Assembly: GCA_020558355.1 (NCBI GenBank)
Contig: JAJCKG010000001.1
Span: 310,001 to 374,000 of the forward strand
Source of the DNA: a bacterium 210820-DFI.6.37
GTDB taxonomy: Bacteria > Bacillota > Clostridia > Peptostreptococcales > Anaerovoracaceae
Direction of reading: 5' to 3'
DNA: 64,000 nt
How positions within the stretch are numbered: the first letter of the stretch is position 1; each line of letters starts with the position of its first letter. Of the stretch, positions 8,381 to 17,588 are shown piece by piece. Below the pieces are notes generated by a model. That model did no database searches, had not been told where the DNA came from, and worked only from the letters and a program-made list of their open reading frames with translations. Made by a program: the position numbers and the translations under genes.

Positions 8381-9757
8381 TTACCGTTCGAGCCGGTGCA
8401 CACAATTCTTAAAATGATTTCCCCGCTGTTCAAAGCTGGTATACATATCCCAGCTCGCGCAGGCCGGAGAAAGAAGGACCGTATCTCCCGGCTCCGCCAG
8501 TTCAAAGCCTTTTTTTACACACTCTTCCATATCCTTAACAATGATGGAATCCGTAAATCCCATCTTCTCTGCTGTTTCCTTGATTTTTGGAGCGGTTTTC
8601 CCCAGCAGAACCATATGCTTTACTTTTCCGTTGAAGGCCCCGATCAGTTCTTCAAAGGAAGAGCCTTTATCATATCCGCCCGCAATAAGAATGATCCCTC
8701 CCTTGATGGCTTCTACCGCCTTAATGGAAGCATCCGGGTTGGTTCCTTTTGAGTCATTGACAAAACGGACTCCGTCTACCTGCCCGCAGAATTCGATCCG
8801 GTGTTCTACGCCCTGAAACTCTGTCATAGCCTGGCTGATCACCGCCGGGTCCAGTCCCGCGAAATAGGTGACTGCCGCTGCCGCCAGAGCATTTTCCAGA
8901 TTATGCGTACCCGGGATGGCCAGCTCCTCCGCCTTACAGAAAGAAACCAGTTCTCCTTTTTCATTTCGGATCACAATCCTTCCATCCTTTACAAACGCTC
9001 CAAATTCCAGTTCTTCCTTTCTGCTGAAAGGCACGACCTTTGCTCCGCAGCTTTCAGCCAGAGCAAAACACGCCTTATCATCATAGTTTATTACGGAATA
9101 CTGACTTTCATCCTGATTTTCAAAAATTTTCGCTTTTGCTTTCCCGTAATTTTCCATCGTTTTATGCCGGTCCATGTGGTCCGGGGTCAGGTTGAGGATG
9201 GCGGAAACCACCGGCTTGAAATAGCGGGTGGTTTCCAGCTGAAAGCTGCTGGTCTCTGTCACCAGCCAGGAATCCTCTTCCGCGGACATGGCCTTTGAAA
9301 TAACAGCTACGCCGATATTCCCTACCACATAGGTTTTTTCTTTGGCTTTCCGAAAGATCTCTCCTACCAGTGTCGTTGTAGTGGTTTTTCCATTGGTTCC
9401 TGTAATCGCGATATAGTTTCCCCGGCCGATCCGGTACGCGATTTCCAGTTCCCCGATGATCTCCGCTCCGGCAGCCTGGGCCGCTTTAATAAAATCCAGT
9501 TCCGGAGAAACGCCAGGGCTCAAAATCAGCATATCAAAACCGCTCACATCCTCCGGATCTTTCCCGAAATAACAGGTAACCTGCCGGCCTTCCAGAAACG
9601 TCAGCAGCTGAGGATCGATATCCTCAGCTCTTTTGGAATCCTGCACCGAAACATTTGCCCCCAGCTTGATCGCGGCCTGCAGCGCGGCGATTCCCGACTT
9701 TCCGAGTCCAACCACTAATACATTCTGATTTTTCATATTATCTAAATTTGTTCTCAT
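8381..9757 (-). CDS. murD: UDP-N-acetylmuramoyl-L-alanine:D-glutamate ligase (MurD)
   Basis: Cytoplasmic ATP-dependent ligase adding D-glutamate to UDP-MurNAc-L-Ala. The N-terminal Rossmann domain (VVGLGKSGIAALQAAIKLG) binds the UDP-sugar, the P-loop GTNGKTTTT starts near residue 117, followed by NLTPDHMDRHKTMENYG and the C-terminal domain marks NDSKGTNPDAS and LSPACASWDMYTSFEQRG. Three-domain length of 458 residues is typical. It is 11 bases downstream of mraY. Confidence 0.97.
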   Translation of the reverse strand: MRTNLDNMKNQNVLVVGLGKSGIAALQAAIKLGANVSVQDSKRAEDIDPQLLTFLEGRQVTCYFGKDPEDVSGFDMLILSPGVSPELDFIKAAQAAGAEIIGELEIAYRIGRGNYIAITGTNGKTTTTTLVGEIFRKAKEKTYVVGNIGVAVISKAMSAEEDSWLVTETSSFQLETTRYFKPVVSAILNLTPDHMDRHKTMENYGKAKAKIFENQDESQYSVINYDDKACFALAESCGAKVVPFSRKEELEFGAFVKDGRIVIRNEKGELVSFCKAEELAIPGTHNLENALAAAAVTYFAGLDPAVISQAMTEFQGVEHRIEFCGQVDGVRFVNDSKGTNPDASIKAVEAIKGGIILIAGGYDKGSSFEELIGAFNGKVKHMVLLGKTAPKIKETAEKMGFTDSIIVKDMEECVKKGFELAEPGDTVLLSPACASWDMYTSFEQRGNHFKNCVHRLER

Positions 9758-9768
9758 TGTTTCTACCT

Positions 9769-10728
9769 CTATAAAATGCCCAGACCGATGACGCAGAAGA
9801 TCAGGGCCAGTCCCCAGAAAATACCGACTACCTGTCTTTCCTTCAGGCCGCTCAGTTCAAAATGATGATGGATGGGAGCCATTTTAAATACCCGTTTCCC
9901 AGTCATCTTAAAGCTTACAACCTGAATAATAACAGACAGCGCTTCCATGACATATACAAATCCCGCGATCGGAAGCAGCAGCTCAAAATGCATGACAATG
10001 GCCGCCGCCGCCAGTCCTCCGCCCAGGGCCAGAGAACCGGTATCGCCCATGAATACTTTTGCCGGATTTTTGTTATAGACCAGAAATCCCAGACAGGCGC
10101 CGGTCATTGCGGAGCAGAATACGCCCGCCCCGGAGCTGGCTCCATAGGTGACAGCCGCTACCGCGAAGAACAGCGACACCAGAGCGGTCACGCCTGTAGC
10201 CAGTCCGTCCAGTCCGTCGGTCAGATTGACCGCATTGGTCATAGCGAGAAGGACAAACGCGATAAACGGAATGTACCAGATTCCAAAATCGATATTGACA
10301 TTTACAAATGGAATCCACACAAAGCTTCCGTCTCCTGAAAACAGCGCCATATATACGGCAAAGGCCACCGATATAATGATCTGCAGTCCGAATTTCTGAT
10401 AGGCCCGCAGTCCCAGATTGTTTTTCTTCACCACTTTCAGGTAATCGTCAAAAAAGCCGATGACTCCAAACAAAACAAATACTAGAATAACGGCTGCCAT
10501 ATCCGCGGAATAAAACCGTCCTACCGCGCATCCGATAATGGTGGATACAATAATCGCAACGCCTCCCATGCTGGGAGTTCCCGCTTTCGCGTAATGGGAT
10601 TTCGGCCCTTCCTCCCGGATATTCTGCCCGGCCTGTTTGTTTCTCAGGATCGGTATCTCAAGAGAGGTAAAGACTACGGATGCTAAAAACCCTAATATTG
10701 CTACTATGCCGATGGTAACGTAATTCAT
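9769..10728 (-). CDS. mraY: Phospho-N-acetylmuramoyl-pentapeptide transferase (MraY)
   Basis: Integral membrane enzyme making lipid I from UDP-MurNAc-pentapeptide and undecaprenyl phosphate. Ten hydrophobic segments can be drawn. Catalytic and signature segments are present: GTPSMGG, the aspartates in GFFDDYLK, NLTDGLDGLATG, FMGDTGSLALGG and the histidine-rich MAPIHHHFEL. At 319 residues it is a standard length. It sits between murF and murD in the usual order. Confidence 0.97.
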   Translation of the reverse strand: MNYVTIGIVAILGFLASVVFTSLEIPILRNKQAGQNIREEGPKSHYAKAGTPSMGGVAIIVSTIIGCAVGRFYSADMAAVILVFVLFGVIGFFDDYLKVVKKNNLGLRAYQKFGLQIIISVAFAVYMALFSGDGSFVWIPFVNVNIDFGIWYIPFIAFVLLAMTNAVNLTDGLDGLATGVTALVSLFFAVAAVTYGASSGAGVFCSAMTGACLGFLVYNKNPAKVFMGDTGSLALGGGLAAAAIVMHFELLLPIAGFVYVMEALSVIIQVVSFKMTGKRVFKMAPIHHHFELSGLKERQVVGIFWGLALIFCVIGLGIL

Positions 10729-10739
10729 AACTACTCCTA

Positions 10740-12107
10740 CTATTCCATAATTTTCTTTACAATCTGTTCCATTTCCATTCCCCGGGATCCCTTTACCAGG
10801 ATCACGTCTCCCTTCTCAAGGATGGAATCCATTTTTTTAAGGAACTCCTCTTTCTCCGGGAAATAAAGGACGTTTTCAAGCCCCGCTTCCTTTGCTCCCT
10901 GGGCCATATATCTGGCGTCAGAGCCTATAGCGATCAGCAGCTGTACCTTTTTCTCCGCCGCGTATCGCCCTACAATGGAATGCTGCTGGCTGCTGGTCTT
11001 GCCCAGCTCAAACATGTCTCCCAGGATCGCTACGCCGCGCAGGCCCCGGGTCTTCATCAGTACATCAATGGCGCCCCTCATGGAATCCGGGCTTGCGTTA
11101 TATGTGTCGTCAATGACTTTGATACCGTTTTTCCCCCGGACCGTCAGTCTCTTATCCGTCAGCTTTGCCTTTGCCAGACCTCTGGCCGCCTCTTCCATGG
11201 TGATCCCCAATTCCATACCTGCCGCCACAGCAAGTGCCGCGTTAAAGGCGTTGTGTCTTCCCGGCACCGGCAGGTGAAACCGCCGGGCGGCTCCCTGATG
11301 CTCCAGTGTAAATTCTATACCTTCCGCGCTGAAATCGTCAATAGCTGAAATAATATAATCGCTCTGGCCGTCCGTTCCCGCTGTTACCAGCCGATACGGA
11401 CCCTGTATCCTCTCTTCGTTGAGAAACTCTTCATCTCTTGCCGCGATCAGCAGGTTGTTTTCATCAAAATAATTGGTCAGCTCCATTTTCGCCTGGAAGA
11501 TTCCTTCCTGACTTCCCAGATTTTCAATATGGGCCAATCCAATGTTGGTGATGATCCCAATATCCGGCTTGGCGACGCGGGCCAGAAGATCGATCTCCCC
11601 CGGCTTATCCATACCCATTTCCAGAACGCCTACCTCCGTATCCTCATCAAAGGACAGGATGGTCAGAGGAACGCCCAAATGGTTGTTCAGGTTTCCTTTA
11701 TTCTTCTGTGTTTTATACTTTTCACAGCACACATACCAGGTCAGATCTCTGGTGGAGGTTTTTCCGGTGCTTCCTGTGACCGCGATTTTTTTCAGATCCA
11801 ACTGGCCGAGGTACCACGCCGCAAGACGCTGCAGCGCTTTTGTTGTATCCTCGGTAAGGATCACATTTTCCGCCTGCCGCGGGCAAAGCGCCTCATTGGA
11901 AATGACCGCGCAGGAGCATCCTGACGCAAAGACCTGAGGTAGGTAATCATGCGCGTCATGATTTTCTCCCTTCAGCGCGAAGAACAGGGCGCCCGCTTCC
12001 GCTTCCCTTGAATCGGTGCAGATACCCCAAACCTCCGCGGCCGCGTCCCCCCGGATCAGACGGCCGCCGGTTCCTTCTTCAATCTGTTTCATTGTAAGTC
12101 GTTTCAT
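10740..12107 (-). CDS. murF: UDP-MurNAc-tripeptide:D-Ala-D-Ala ligase (MurF)
   Basis: Completes the cytoplasmic pentapeptide precursor by ATP-dependent addition of D-Ala-D-Ala. It has all three Mur-ligase domains: an N-terminal substrate domain (ICTDSREAEAGALFFAL), the P-loop TGSTGKTSTRDL near residue 110, and a C-terminal domain with DDTYNASPDSMRGAI. The start ATG has GGAG at good spacing and overlaps the end of murE by 29 bases, so the two are probably translationally coupled. Its intact domain 1 contrasts with the shortened MurE next to it. Confidence 0.96.
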   Translation of the reverse strand: MKRLTMKQIEEGTGGRLIRGDAAAEVWGICTDSREAEAGALFFALKGENHDAHDYLPQVFASGCSCAVISNEALCPRQAENVILTEDTTKALQRLAAWYLGQLDLKKIAVTGSTGKTSTRDLTWYVCCEKYKTQKNKGNLNNHLGVPLTILSFDEDTEVGVLEMGMDKPGEIDLLARVAKPDIGIITNIGLAHIENLGSQEGIFQAKMELTNYFDENNLLIAARDEEFLNEERIQGPYRLVTAGTDGQSDYIISAIDDFSAEGIEFTLEHQGAARRFHLPVPGRHNAFNAALAVAAGMELGITMEEAARGLAKAKLTDKRLTVRGKNGIKVIDDTYNASPDSMRGAIDVLMKTRGLRGVAILGDMFELGKTSSQQHSIVGRYAAEKKVQLLIAIGSDARYMAQGAKEAGLENVLYFPEKEEFLKKMDSILEKGDVILVKGSRGMEMEQIVKKIME

Positions 12108-13284
12108 ATTTTTTCTCCAAAAGTTCCTTTAAAACCTTTCTATCGTCAAAGGGCAGTTTTTCATCTCCGGAAAGCTGGTAAGCTTCGTGCCCCTTTCCCG
12201 CTACTACTATTATATCCCATTTGTCCGCCAGTGAAACCGCTCTTTTTATAGCCTGATACCGGTCCAGAATCATGCAGTACGGGCAGCCTGTGGGCCGCAG
12301 TCCTTCTTCGATTGCCTGAGCGATGTTTTCCGGCGGTTCCCCTCTCGGATTGTCGTTTGTAATAACGCAGTAATCGCTGTACCTGCCGGCGACGCTTCCC
12401 ATCAGCTGGCGCTTGCCTTTATCCCGAAAGCCTCCGCAGCCGAAGACGCACAGCAGGCGCCCCCGTTTGAATTCTGAAAAGGTCCGCAGCAGCTTTTCCA
12501 GGCCGTCCGGCGTATGGGCGTAATCCACAACTCCCAGGGTGTCCTCCGGGCTGCCTAAAAGCTGCATCCTGCCCGGCACCCGCTTTAGCTCCTCCAGCCC
12601 TTCCTTTATATAGGAGAAGCTGGTTCCTGCCTGCCGCGCCATAGCCGCGGCCACCATCGCGTCCGACACAAAATGTCTGCCTGGTATGGATATCCGCAGA
12701 GTTCCCAGAGCCTTCCCCTTTTCGAAAAACCGAAACCGGCTCCCTGAGAGGCTTTCTTCCAGCAGCTCTCCGTAATAATCCGCGGATCTATCTTCCAGCG
12801 AATACCCGGACAGGACCCGGTGCTTTCCCGCCTCTTTCAGTTCGGAGAAGAGCCTTCTGCCATACGGGTCATCCAGATTGACAGCGGCCCCCTCCTGGCA
12901 CTGGAGAAACAGCCTCTTTTTCACCTGATAATACTGCTCCATGGTTTTATGATAATCCAGATGATCCTGGCTCAGGTTGGTAAAACCCGCGCCGGAAAAC
13001 CGGATATCCGAAACCCGTCCCTGATGGATCCCGTGGGAAGAGACCTCCATGACGCACTGCTCGATTCCCTGCCGCTTCATTTCATGAAACAGCTCCTTCA
13101 ACAGCGCCTTTCCCGGCGTTGTATTGACCGGAACATATTCCTTGCTGCCGATCTCATGCCGGATCGTGCCGATCAGCCCGCAGGCGCCATTTTCTCTCTG
13201 AAGTATTTCCCGCAGCATGCAGGATGCTGTCGTTTTGCCATTGGTTCCCGTAATTCCGAAAACCCTGATCACGCTTCCTATCAC
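12079..13284 (-). CDS. murE: MurE-type ligase lacking the N-terminal domain
   Basis: Adds the third amino acid to UDP-MurNAc-L-Ala-D-Glu. The central and C-terminal Mur-ligase domains are complete: P-loop GTNGKTTASC at residues 13-22, MEVSSHG, FTNLSQDHLDYH, and DNPRGE, the motif that marks meso-diaminopimelate-adding enzymes (L-Lys enzymes differ here). Yet the protein has only 401 residues; the roughly 95-100 residue N-terminal domain that normally contacts the uridine moiety is absent. The start is a GTG overlapping the PBP stop, and an in-frame TAG sits two codons upstream, so no longer form can be read. The upstream PBP gene is intact. It could be a genuine short MurE lineage. Confidence 0.88.
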   Translation of the reverse strand: MIGSVIRVFGITGTNGKTTASCMLREILQRENGACGLIGTIRHEIGSKEYVPVNTTPGKALLKELFHEMKRQGIEQCVMEVSSHGIHQGRVSDIRFSGAGFTNLSQDHLDYHKTMEQYYQVKKRLFLQCQEGAAVNLDDPYGRRLFSELKEAGKHRVLSGYSLEDRSADYYGELLEESLSGSRFRFFEKGKALGTLRISIPGRHFVSDAMVAAAMARQAGTSFSYIKEGLEELKRVPGRMQLLGSPEDTLGVVDYAHTPDGLEKLLRTFSEFKRGRLLCVFGCGGFRDKGKRQLMGSVAGRYSDYCVITNDNPRGEPPENIAQAIEEGLRPTGCPYCMILDRYQAIKRAVSLADKWDIIVVAGKGHEAYQLSGDEKLPFDDRKVLKELLEKKYETTYNETD

Positions 13285-15275
13285 TTCCTATATAAATATA
13301 CTGTTCCTTCCTTGTCGATCTTTTCTCCCGCTTTCGGGTACTGATCCCCGATGATGAAATCTTCATCCTGGGTTCCTCCGGAAGCTTCGTAATTCAGGGA
13401 CAGGCCGCCGAGAATACCGATGGCCTCTTCAAGCCCCTCGCCCGTCAGGTCCGGAACAGTGACCTGATCCGCGTTTAATTCCTTCTGCTGTTCCTTTGTC
13501 AGCTTTGGCTGCAGATCCAGATACCGCAGGGTATCTTCCAGAATCAGCTTTGCCCCCGGCGCCGCTGTCTGGCTTCCGAATTTTACACCTTTTGGATTAT
13601 CTACGATCACCAGTACCGCGACCTGTGGATCATCCATAGGAGCCATTCCGATAAAGGAGGAATAGGTCTGCTCGCTGTATCCGCCATTCTTGGCCTTGTT
13701 GGCAGTACCAGTCTTTCCTCCGACCCGATAGCCTTCCACTTTCGCGGTACCCGCGCCTCCCTTGTCTACAACGTATTCCATGATATCACACATTTCATCG
13801 GCTGTTTTTTCGGAAACGGTCTGCCGGACGACTTTTGTATCAAACTCCTTTACGGTGTCTCCGTTTTCATCCACCAGTGCTTTTACAAGTCTGGGCTGCA
13901 TCAGCTTGCCATCGTTTCCAAGAGAGGAAATTGCGGTAATCAGCTGAATCGGCGTAACGGCCACGCCCTGACCGTATCCCATGGTGGCAAGCCCTACCGG
14001 TCCCGCCGTGGATTTATTCTGCAGAATCGAGGTTCCTTCTCCCGGAAAATCGATTCCCGTTTTTTCGGATATTCCAAAGGTTTCCAGATAATTGTAGAAT
14101 TTGTTGATGCCTATCCTCTGCGCCAGTTTTACAAAGACCGGGTTGCAGGAATTTCCTACCGCTTCCTCCAGAGTCTGTGTGCCGTGAGGATTGTAGTAAC
14201 GCCAGCATTTTAGGGTTGTTCCCGATACATTGATGGAGCCGGTACAGGTAAAGGTTTCATCAATATTAGTTTCTCCCTCTTCCAAAGCCATGGATGTAGT
14301 CAGCAGCTTGAAGGTGGAACCTGGTTCGTATACATCGCTGATAAGAGAGTTTCTCCACATGGAGTTCCAGTATTCCATTTTTTCCGAGTCGGACATGCTT
14401 TCCAGCTTTTTCTGCTCGCTTTCGGAAAGCGGCGTTTTAGAATCGTTGGGGTCGAACTCCGGCGTCTGGGCCAGCGCCAGAATGTCGCCGGTCTTTGGGT
14501 CCATCATAATAGCCATAACCCGATCCGCCTTTGTATTTTTCTGCACGGTCTTGATGGATTTTTCAACATAGTGCTGGATGGTTTCATCGATGGTCAGCAC
14601 CAGTCCCAGGCCGTCTTCCGCCTGGTAATAGGTCTCGTCTCCATAAGCAAGGCCGTTGCCCGTAATATCCGTATTTTTGATCCACCTTCCGGAAACACCG
14701 GAAAGATACTGGTTGTACTGGAGCTCCAGACCGGAAAGTCCCGTGTTGTCATCGGTAACGCTTCCCAGGGTATGGGCAAGGAACGCTCCCAGCGGATAGT
14801 ACCGCTTTACATCCTCCGCGATTTCGATTCCAGTCAGCTCTTTTTTCCGGATCTTGTCAGCCGTATCCTTATCCAGGTATTTATCCACCTTGACCAGAGC
14901 CTGTTCCTTTGTAATCAGTTCTTTAATTTCCGCTTCGTCCTTTTCCAGAATCTCAGACAGGGTCTTTGCCGTCTTTTCTACATTCGCGTCTTTTTCCGCT
15001 TCCGTTTTCCCGGACCGTATACTCGCGGGCCTGGCCCATACGGAATAGCAGGTGGCGCTGACCGCCAGCTCCTTTTCATTGGTATCGTAGATCACACCTC
15101 GTTTGGCCGCGATAGGGACGTCCCTTGTCTGCTGTTCGGTTGCCATCTTGGAGTATTCCGCTCCTCTGACGATTTGTATCCAGCCCACCCGGAAGCACAG
15201 CACCATGCAGGCGGCATACATACACGCAAATACGATAATAATTCTTTTTTTACTTTTGTTTAGTGGTTTCGTCAT
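13281..15275 (-). CDS. Class B penicillin-binding protein with PASTA domain (FtsI/SpoVD-like)
   Basis: Septal peptidoglycan transpeptidase, membrane-anchored by one N-terminal helix (about residues 11-27). A dimerisation domain precedes the transpeptidase domain with all three catalytic motifs: the nucleophile tetrad STFK in EPGSTFKLL (near residue 320), SCN in VGNSCNPVF and KTGT in VGGKTGTANK. One PASTA domain (VTVPDLTGEGLEEAIGIL onward) closes the protein. It is 664 residues. Position beside murE and after an FtsL-like gene suits FtsI; a single PASTA also suits SpoVD, and sequence alone does not separate them. Confidence 0.93.
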   Translation of the reverse strand: MTKPLNKSKKRIIIVFACMYAACMVLCFRVGWIQIVRGAEYSKMATEQQTRDVPIAAKRGVIYDTNEKELAVSATCYSVWARPASIRSGKTEAEKDANVEKTAKTLSEILEKDEAEIKELITKEQALVKVDKYLDKDTADKIRKKELTGIEIAEDVKRYYPLGAFLAHTLGSVTDDNTGLSGLELQYNQYLSGVSGRWIKNTDITGNGLAYGDETYYQAEDGLGLVLTIDETIQHYVEKSIKTVQKNTKADRVMAIMMDPKTGDILALAQTPEFDPNDSKTPLSESEQKKLESMSDSEKMEYWNSMWRNSLISDVYEPGSTFKLLTTSMALEEGETNIDETFTCTGSINVSGTTLKCWRYYNPHGTQTLEEAVGNSCNPVFVKLAQRIGINKFYNYLETFGISEKTGIDFPGEGTSILQNKSTAGPVGLATMGYGQGVAVTPIQLITAISSLGNDGKLMQPRLVKALVDENGDTVKEFDTKVVRQTVSEKTADEMCDIMEYVVDKGGAGTAKVEGYRVGGKTGTANKAKNGGYSEQTYSSFIGMAPMDDPQVAVLVIVDNPKGVKFGSQTAAPGAKLILEDTLRYLDLQPKLTKEQQKELNADQVTVPDLTGEGLEEAIGILGGLSLNYEASGGTQDEDFIIGDQYPKAGEKIDKEGTVYLYRK

Positions 15276-15391
15276 CTTCTTTCCCTATAAAAAAGAATCC
15301 AGACATCCCTACTTACCTACATAATTAAGTTATCTGGTCTCTTTTCCCCTATGCAATTATTAAAGTCTATCCTAATTGTATTTTTGAAGGT

Positions 15392-15826
15392 TCAATTATA
15401 TGCCTGCTTCCTCAATGTGTCCGCGAATCCCTTGTCCGGTTTTTCCTCTTCTGTCAGATAAACAATCTGTTTGGACGAAGGATAGACCATTCCCAGCTCC
15501 TCGGAAGCCTTTTCCTCAATGGCTTCGATGTTATTGGAGCTGTAGATCTTCACATTCAGGTTTTCGATTTCCGCTTCCAGCGTATTGTTCGCCTTCACCA
15601 GCTGGTTGGTATCATATTTGATAGAAGCAGCAAAGGCCGTTGTAATAATCAGCCCTATGCAAAGAATACCGACAACAACGGTCAGGAGCATAAGACGCAT
15701 TTTATCTTTTGCCGTGATCCGGCTTTTCTGCGGCTTTGGCTTTTTCCTCGGCTGTTTCGGTTTCATATCAAATCCGTATTTTTGATAATTTTCCTGGTAT
15801 TCATACCACTTTTCTGCTGCTATCAT
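15392..15826 (-). CDS. ftsL: FtsL-like division protein
   Basis: A 144-residue bitopic protein: a lysine/proline-rich cytoplasmic N-terminus, one transmembrane helix (about residues 47-68) and an extracytoplasmic coiled coil (LVKANNTLEAEIENLNVKI) followed by a conserved-looking EEKASEELGMVYP segment typical of FtsL/DivIC proteins. Sequence conservation in this family is low; the call rests on topology and on its place between rsmH and the class B PBP gene. A 116-base gap to the PBP gene holds no convincing terminator and may hold a weak promoter. Confidence 0.8.
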   Translation of the reverse strand: MIAAEKWYEYQENYQKYGFDMKPKQPRKKPKPQKSRITAKDKMRLMLLTVVVGILCIGLIITTAFAASIKYDTNQLVKANNTLEAEIENLNVKIYSSNNIEAIEEKASEELGMVYPSSKQIVYLTEEEKPDKGFADTLRKQAYN

Positions 15827-15829
15827 CTC

Positions 15830-16768
15830 TTACCTCTTTTTTTCTGCTACCCGAAGCTTTGCGCTGCGGGCCCGCGGGTTGTGCTCTACTTCCTCTTGGG
15901 AAGGAACGATAGGTTTTCCCGTAATCTTTCGTATGTCCGCTTTTTTTCCACAGACGCACACAGGAAATTCTTTCGGGCAGGTACATGGGTTCGCCCTTGT
16001 ATTGAACAGATTTTTTACGATCCGGTCCTCCAGAGAATGGAAGGTTATGATACACAATCTTCCTTTATCCGCCAGCACGTCGCAAAATTCTCCCACTGCC
16101 CGTTCCAGCTGACCCAGTTCATCGTTGACCTCGATGCGGATGGCCTGAAAGGTCCGTTTTGCCGGATGAGGTCCGTCTCGTCTGGCGGAAGCCGGAATGG
16201 CCGCTTTGATGATTTCCACCAGCTGACCTGTGCGTTGGATGGGCTGTTCTTTTCTGCTTTCAACGATAAACCGGCTGATCCGGGACGCCCATTTTTCTTC
16301 CCCGTATTCTTTTATGATCCCGGTCAGCTCTTTTTCTGTGTAAGTATTGACCACCTGGTAGGCGGTAAAGGCGTCATCCTGACTCATACGCATATCCAGC
16401 GGCGCGTCCTTCATATAGGAAAATCCCCGTTCTTCATTATCCAGCTGAAACGAAGATACTCCCAGATCCAAAAGCGCGCCATTTATTTCCTTAATCCCCA
16501 ATTGATCCAGTACGTCTTTGATATCCGCGTAATTGCTCTGAATAAAAAGCTTTTGACAGGAGTAGTCTTTCAGTCTTTCCTCCGCCGCTTTCAGCGCGTC
16601 CCGGTCCCGGTCGATGCCGATAAGGGTGCCTTCTTTTCCCAGAGCCTGACAGATTCCGGAGGCATGTCCGCCTCCGCCCAGGGTTCCATCCACATAGATC
16701 CCCTTCGGGTCAATATTCAAATGTTCTATGCACGCATGGTACAAAACTGAAGTATGTTTAAATTCCAT
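15830..16768 (-). CDS. rsmH: 16S rRNA (cytosine-1402 N4) methyltransferase RsmH
   Basis: SAM-dependent methyltransferase acting on 16S rRNA C1402 near the P site. Family segments are clear: [19 protein letters not shown] at the start, the SAM-binding [41 protein letters not shown] and [13 protein letters not shown] near the end. A cysteine cluster ([13 protein letters not shown]) sits near residue 270. It is 312 residues, standard. Its start overlaps the end of mraZ by 11 bases. Confidence 0.97.
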   Translation of the reverse strand: MEFKHTSVLYHACIEHLNIDPKGIYVDGTLGGGGHASGICQALGKEGTLIGIDRDRDALKAAEERLKDYSCQKLFIQSNYADIKDVLDQLGIKEINGALLDLGVSSFQLDNEERGFSYMKDAPLDMRMSQDDAFTAYQVVNTYTEKELTGIIKEYGEEKWASRISRFIVESRKEQPIQRTGQLVEIIKAAIPASARRDGPHPAKRTFQAIRIEVNDELGQLERAVGEFCDVLADKGRLCIITFHSLEDRIVKNLFNTRANPCTCPKEFPVCVCGKKADIRKITGKPIVPSQEEVEHNPRARSAKLRVAEKKR

Positions 16769-17189
16769 AATCGATCATACACTCCGCAAGCTGACTGGCG
16801 TCCATTTCTCCGGCGCTTTCATTGGTGTTCCATTCTTCTTTGCTCCATATCTCGATGGTGCTGGCATTGCCGATGGTCACCAGCTCTTTCTCAATACCGG
16901 CGTATTCCCGCAGCTCCTGCGGAAGGGTCAGTCTCCCCTGTTTGTCGATCTCGCACTCCGCCGCGCTGGAATAAAAATGCCGCACAAACCGTCTGGCTCT
17001 CGGGTCCGCCGAAGGCAGCCCATTCAGCTTTTCCGTAAAGCTCTCCCATTCGTTCATAGGATAAACGGTCAGACACGGGTCTATGGCCTTGCTGACCACG
17101 CATTTGCTTCCCAGCTCGTCGCGGAATTTGGCAGGCACGATCATTCTGCTTTTTGTATCTATGGAATTATAGTACTTGCCTACCAGCAT
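16758..17189 (-). CDS. mraZ: Transcriptional regulator MraZ
   Basis: First gene of the dcw cluster and a DNA-binding autoregulator. Two SpoVT-AbrB-like MraZ domains are visible, each with a D-x-x-x-R motif: [17 protein letters not shown] (about residues 11-27) and [17 protein letters not shown] (about 85-101). The 143-residue size is typical. GGAGGAG lies six bases before the ATG. Its promoter is covered by a direct-repeat array that fits MraZ boxes (see 17221-17260). Confidence 0.96.
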   Translation of the reverse strand: MLVGKYYNSIDTKSRMIVPAKFRDELGSKCVVSKAIDPCLTVYPMNEWESFTEKLNGLPSADPRARRFVRHFYSSAAECEIDKQGRLTLPQELREYAGIEKELVTIGNASTIEIWSKEEWNTNESAGEMDASQLAECMIDYGI

Positions 17190-17220
17190 GCGACACTCCT
17201 CCTATTGTTATTGTTAGGAT

Positions 17221-17260
17221 GTCACCATTTTACTCCACTTTCCTCCACTTGGCAACCATT
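17221..17260 (-). promoter_or_regulatory. mraZ promoter overlaid by 10-bp MraZ-box repeats
   Basis: The minus strand shows -35 TTGCCA (17250-17255), a 17-base spacer and -10 TAAAAT (17227-17232), ending about 38 bases before the mraZ ATG. The same stretch is built of 10-bp units in register: AATGGTTGCC, AAGTGGAGGA, AAGTGGAGTA, AAATGGTGAC. The two middle units are near identical and the outer two degenerate. Tandem (A)AAGTGG-type boxes with 10-bp period are known operators for MraZ. Here they run through the spacer and -10, so binding should repress the whole dcw operon. Confidence 0.8.
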
Positions 17261-17352
17261 TCGTTCCAAAATTCATCTTTTTTGACCCACTTTTAAGATT
17301 CTTTTAAGTTTTATTTTTTAAGCCGCCGCTTTCCATTACTACATCTTGTGTC

Positions 17353-17366
17353 AGAACTTATGTTCT
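17353..17366. promoter_or_regulatory. LexA-box-like palindrome
   Basis: AGAAC-TTAT-GTTCT matches the GAAC-N4-GTTC form of Gram-positive LexA (SOS) operators. It lies about 100 bases upstream of the mraZ promoter and about 140 bases beyond the terminator of the VWA gene. No convincing promoter overlaps it, so its function is uncertain and chance is possible. Confidence 0.3.
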
Positions 17367-17505
17367 CACCTAAATAGCAAAAAAGCCTTGCATCGTCTGT
17401 GGATACGCTCTCCAAAGGGGCTGAAGCGCCTGCAGCGCAGTGTTTCAAACTTTGCGTTTACATTGGATTTGCGGGGTCCCCAGGTGTCCCCGCCCTGCTC
17501 GGTAG

Positions 17506-17557
17506 AAAAAAAAGAAGACCCGGCAGCCTTCCAATAAGGAAGGGCTGCCAAATCTTC
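17506..17557 (-). terminator. Rho-independent terminator after the VWA surface protein gene
   Basis: On the minus strand GAAGA-TTT-GGCAGCC-CTTCC pairs with GGAAG-GCTGCC-GGG-TCTTC, followed by a run of eight T. It lies about 30 bases past the stop of the VWA gene and isolates it from mraZ. Confidence 0.85.
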
Positions 17558-17588
17558 ATGCAAGTGGTTATCGATTTAAACTCGGGAA

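Noticed and set aside
13154..13366. Frame across the murE/PBP junction as a possible missing MurE N-terminal domain
   Set aside because: The translation shows no Mur-ligase domain 1 pattern, and an in-frame TAG two codons before the murE GTG excludes a simple extension.
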